Below are positions 5,541 to 7,125 of a DNA stretch of 7,125 nt, in pieces (the stretch's first letter is position 1; every line of letters begins with the position of its first letter). The notes below the pieces were generated by a model. The model was not told the origin of the DNA. It saw only the letters and a program-made list of their open reading frames with translations, and searched no databases. This DNA is from Christensenella sp. UBA767. Its GTDB lineage: Bacteria; Bacillota; Clostridia; Christensenellales; CAG-917. Where the stretch lies: assembly GCA_002297185.1 (NCBI GenBank), contig DBJV01000061.1, forward strand, positions 1 to 7,125. The letters run 5' to 3'. A program made the translations under genes and the position numbers.

Positions 5541-7016
5541 ATGAACTTACGTCTTTTAACATTTGTGCTTGGCGAAATTGCCATTATAATCGGTGCGCTT
5601 ATGTGCATACCGCTTTTTATGGCTATTGGCTACGGCGAAGATAAAACGATTTTGGCATTCGGCATCGCGATTGCGGCTTGCCTCGTGCTTGGAATAATCG
5701 GCATAATAGTCCGTCCGCCAAAAGATAAGCGCGAAATGCGCTCGTCAAGCGGTTTTGCGATGTGCGGACTGTTCTGGATTTTCATTGCGCTCATAAGTGC
5801 TATTCCCTACCGCGTTTCGGGCTATATTCCCAACTATATCGACGCTCTTTTCGAGACGATTTCAGGATACACCACTACAGGCTCGAGCATACTTCGCAAC
5901 GTCGAATTGCTCCCCAAATCCTTGCTCTTCTGGCGTGCGCTTACGCAGTTTATCGGCGGCATGGGCGTGCTTGTTTTCGTCATTGCGCTCATTCCAAAAA
6001 ACGACAAGATGTCCACGGCTCTTGCAAAGGCGGAAGTCCCCGGGCCGCAATTCGGTAAACTCGTGAGCAAATTGCGCTTTTCGTCAATGATTTTGTACGC
6101 AATTTACATCATGATGACTCTCGTTTTAGTCGGCATACTTTGCGCTCAAAAAATGCCCGTTTTCGATAGTTTCTGCACGGCGTTTTCGACGGCATCTACG
6201 GGCGGTTTCGGCATAAAAGCAGACAGCATCGCCTACTACAACAGCGTGGGCATAGAGGTTACGCTCACCGTGTTTATGTTGCTGTTTTCAATCAACTTCA
6301 ACGTGTTCTATCTCATGATTGTGGGACACTTCATCAAAGCGGTGCGCAATGAGGAATTATTCTGGTTTATCGGCATATATGTGGCGGCAGTTGCGGTCAT
6401 CATTACCAACCTCTGCGTGCAAGGCGGATATGCCGTCGGACAAGCGTTTAGAGATACGACGTTCAACGTGGCGTCAATCATAAGCACGTCGGGATTCGGC
6501 ACGGCGGACTTCACGAAATGGCCGCTCCTATCCCGTATCGTTTTGCTCGGCGTTATGTGCATAGGCGGTTGCGCTGGATCAACGGCAGGCGGCATGAAAG
6601 TGTCTCGTGTGGTTATGCTAGGCAAAACGTCCTTCCTCAACCTCAAAAAGACGATATCGCCGCGCTCGGTCTATACCGTCAAAATGGACGGCAATCCCGT
6701 TGACGAGGCGACGCTGCGCAATGCGCAAAGTTTCTTTATCCTCTACGCTGCGATTTTGGTGCTGTCAACACTGCTTATTTCTATTGAAAGAAACGGCTTT
6801 GCTGCAGAATATAGCGACTTTGAGACCAATTTCTCGGCAGTCATAACCTGTTTTAACAACGTAGGTCCCGGTCTCGGAGCAGTAGGTCCAAAAGGCAACT
6901 TCGCAGACTTTGGCATTTTCTCCAAACTGGTGCTTTGCTTTGACATGTTGCTTGGAAGATTGGAGATACTGCCGATACTGCTACTCTTTAATATTAAGTC
7001 GTGGAAGAGAGCGTAA
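5541..7016 (+). CDS. trkH: Trk potassium-uptake membrane subunit TrkH
   Basis: This integral membrane K+-translocating subunit of the SKT (TrkH/KtrB/HKT) superfamily works as a dimer gated by TrkA. The 491 residues fit TrkH (about 480-490), longer than KtrB. Four membrane-pore-membrane units are visible. The selectivity-filter segments are GYTTTGSS (109-116), STASTGGFG (216-224), STSGFGTAD (315-323) and NNVGPGLGAVGP (439-450), each with its filter glycine, so K+ selectivity is expected. Other family marks are FIGGMGVLVF (137-146), GGCAGSTAGGMKVSR (342-356) and LLGRLEILPI (470-479). The segment GGCAGSTAGGMK belongs to the M3 intramembrane loop region that blocks the pore until TrkA changes shape. 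Hydrophobic stretches fall at about 5-29, 36-57, 71-90, 128-152, 182-202, 237-262, 272-294, 331-350, 396-416 and 459-486. The TAA at 7014-7016 is followed by an AT-rich palindrome rather than a GC-rich terminator. Confidence 0.97.
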   Translation: MNLRLLTFVLGEIAIIIGALMCIPLFMAIGYGEDKTILAFGIAIAACLVLGIIGIIVRPPKDKREMRSSSGFAMCGLFWIFIALISAIPYRVSGYIPNYIDALFETISGYTTTGSSILRNVELLPKSLLFWRALTQFIGGMGVLVFVIALIPKNDKMSTALAKAEVPGPQFGKLVSKLRFSSMILYAIYIMMTLVLVGILCAQKMPVFDSFCTAFSTASTGGFGIKADSIAYYNSVGIEVTLTVFMLLFSINFNVFYLMIVGHFIKAVRNEELFWFIGIYVAAVAVIITNLCVQGGYAVGQAFRDTTFNVASIISTSGFGTADFTKWPLLSRIVLLGVMCIGGCAGSTAGGMKVSRVVMLGKTSFLNLKKTISPRSVYTVKMDGNPVDEATLRNAQSFFILYAAILVLSTLLISIERNGFAAEYSDFETNFSAVITCFNNVGPGLGAVGPKGNFADFGIFSKLVLCFDMLLGRLEILPILLLFNIKSWKRA

Positions 7017-7020
7017 AAAA

Positions 7021-7048
7021 TTAATAATTATTAATTAATAATTAATAA
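7021..7048. repeat. AT-rich palindrome downstream of trkH
   Basis: Bases 7025-7044 form a perfect 20-bp palindrome built of A and T only. With one mismatched pair it extends to 7021-7048. It starts 4 nt after the trkH stop, in a run of A. It could fold as a weak hairpin, but it lacks the GC-rich stem and T tract of a normal terminator. Similar all-AT palindromes are dispersed between genes in several gut Clostridia; whether this one is repeated in its genome cannot be seen here. Confidence 0.6.
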
Positions 7049-7064
7049 ATGCGGAAGGAGTAGC

Positions 7065-7123
7065 CTTATCCGAACGAAAACTTATTCGGAGCGTACTTAT
7101 TAACGGTATGTGCTTATTCGGAG
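7065..7123. repeat. Short direct repeats of CTTATTCGGAG at the right edge
   Basis: CTTATTCGGAG occurs exactly at 7081-7091 and 7113-7123. A degenerate copy, CTTATCCGAAC (7065-7075, 8/11), and a partial copy, CTTATTAACGG (7096-7106), fill the phase, so CTTAT recurs every 15-17 nt. TCCGAA (7069-7074) can also pair with TTCGGA at 7085-7090 or 7117-7122, so the tract may fold as RNA. It runs to the window end. No gene is seen between 7017 and 7125. Confidence 0.55.
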
Positions 7124-7125
7124 TT

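Overview
The window looks like a chromosomal segment from a low- to mid-GC member of the Bacillota (Clostridia-like), probably host- or gut-associated. The evidence is Gram-positive-style AGGA Shine-Dalgarno sites, sigma-70/A-type promoters (TTGACA/TATAAT), hairpin-plus-T-tract terminators, a Tn4451/TnpX-like large serine recombinase fragment, and Firmicutes-type versions of the housekeeping genes. The genus cannot be fixed from the sequence alone. No complete mobile element, CRISPR array, rRNA or tRNA gene was seen.

Layout, left to right. (1) Positions 1-530: a rho-independent terminator (54-84), then a 5'-truncated C-terminal fragment of a large serine recombinase (123-485, +), closed by a hairpin (489-523) that appears to act as a terminator in both directions. 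(2) Positions 557-3592: four minus-strand genes. In transcription order they are an unnamed membrane-associated protein with a zinc-metalloprotease-like HEYGH motif (3592-3104); a TcdA/CsdL-type tRNA t6A dehydratase (3101-2403), separated from the first gene by only 2 nt; a THUMP-domain RNA methyltransferase of the RlmL/YpsC kind (2307-1138); and D-aminoacyl-tRNA deacylase Dtd (1000-557). Three of the four act on tRNA or rRNA, so the cluster is mainly for translation quality and RNA modification. (3) Positions 3593-3792: a divergent promoter region. (4) Positions 3793-4048: a 70-aa XRE/Cro-type regulator with its own promoter, ribosome site and strong terminator. (5) Positions 4118-7016: a bicistronic potassium-uptake operon, trkA-trkH, behind a strong extended -10 promoter. 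(6) Positions 7017-7125: non-coding DNA with an AT-rich palindrome and short CTTATTCGGAG direct repeats running to the right edge.

How the genes work together. TrkH is the membrane K+-translocating subunit. TrkA is the cytosolic tandem-RCK subunit that gates it through nucleotide binding. The 8-nt gap and the ribosome site that overlaps the trkA stop predict coupled translation. The XRE gene is insulated from trkAH by a terminator, so it is probably not in the same transcript, although the two promoters share an octamer next to their -10 boxes. Most of the window is ordinary core genome. The points most worth a second look are the recombinase relic, the unnamed HEYGH protein coupled to tcdA, and the repeat tract at the right edge.
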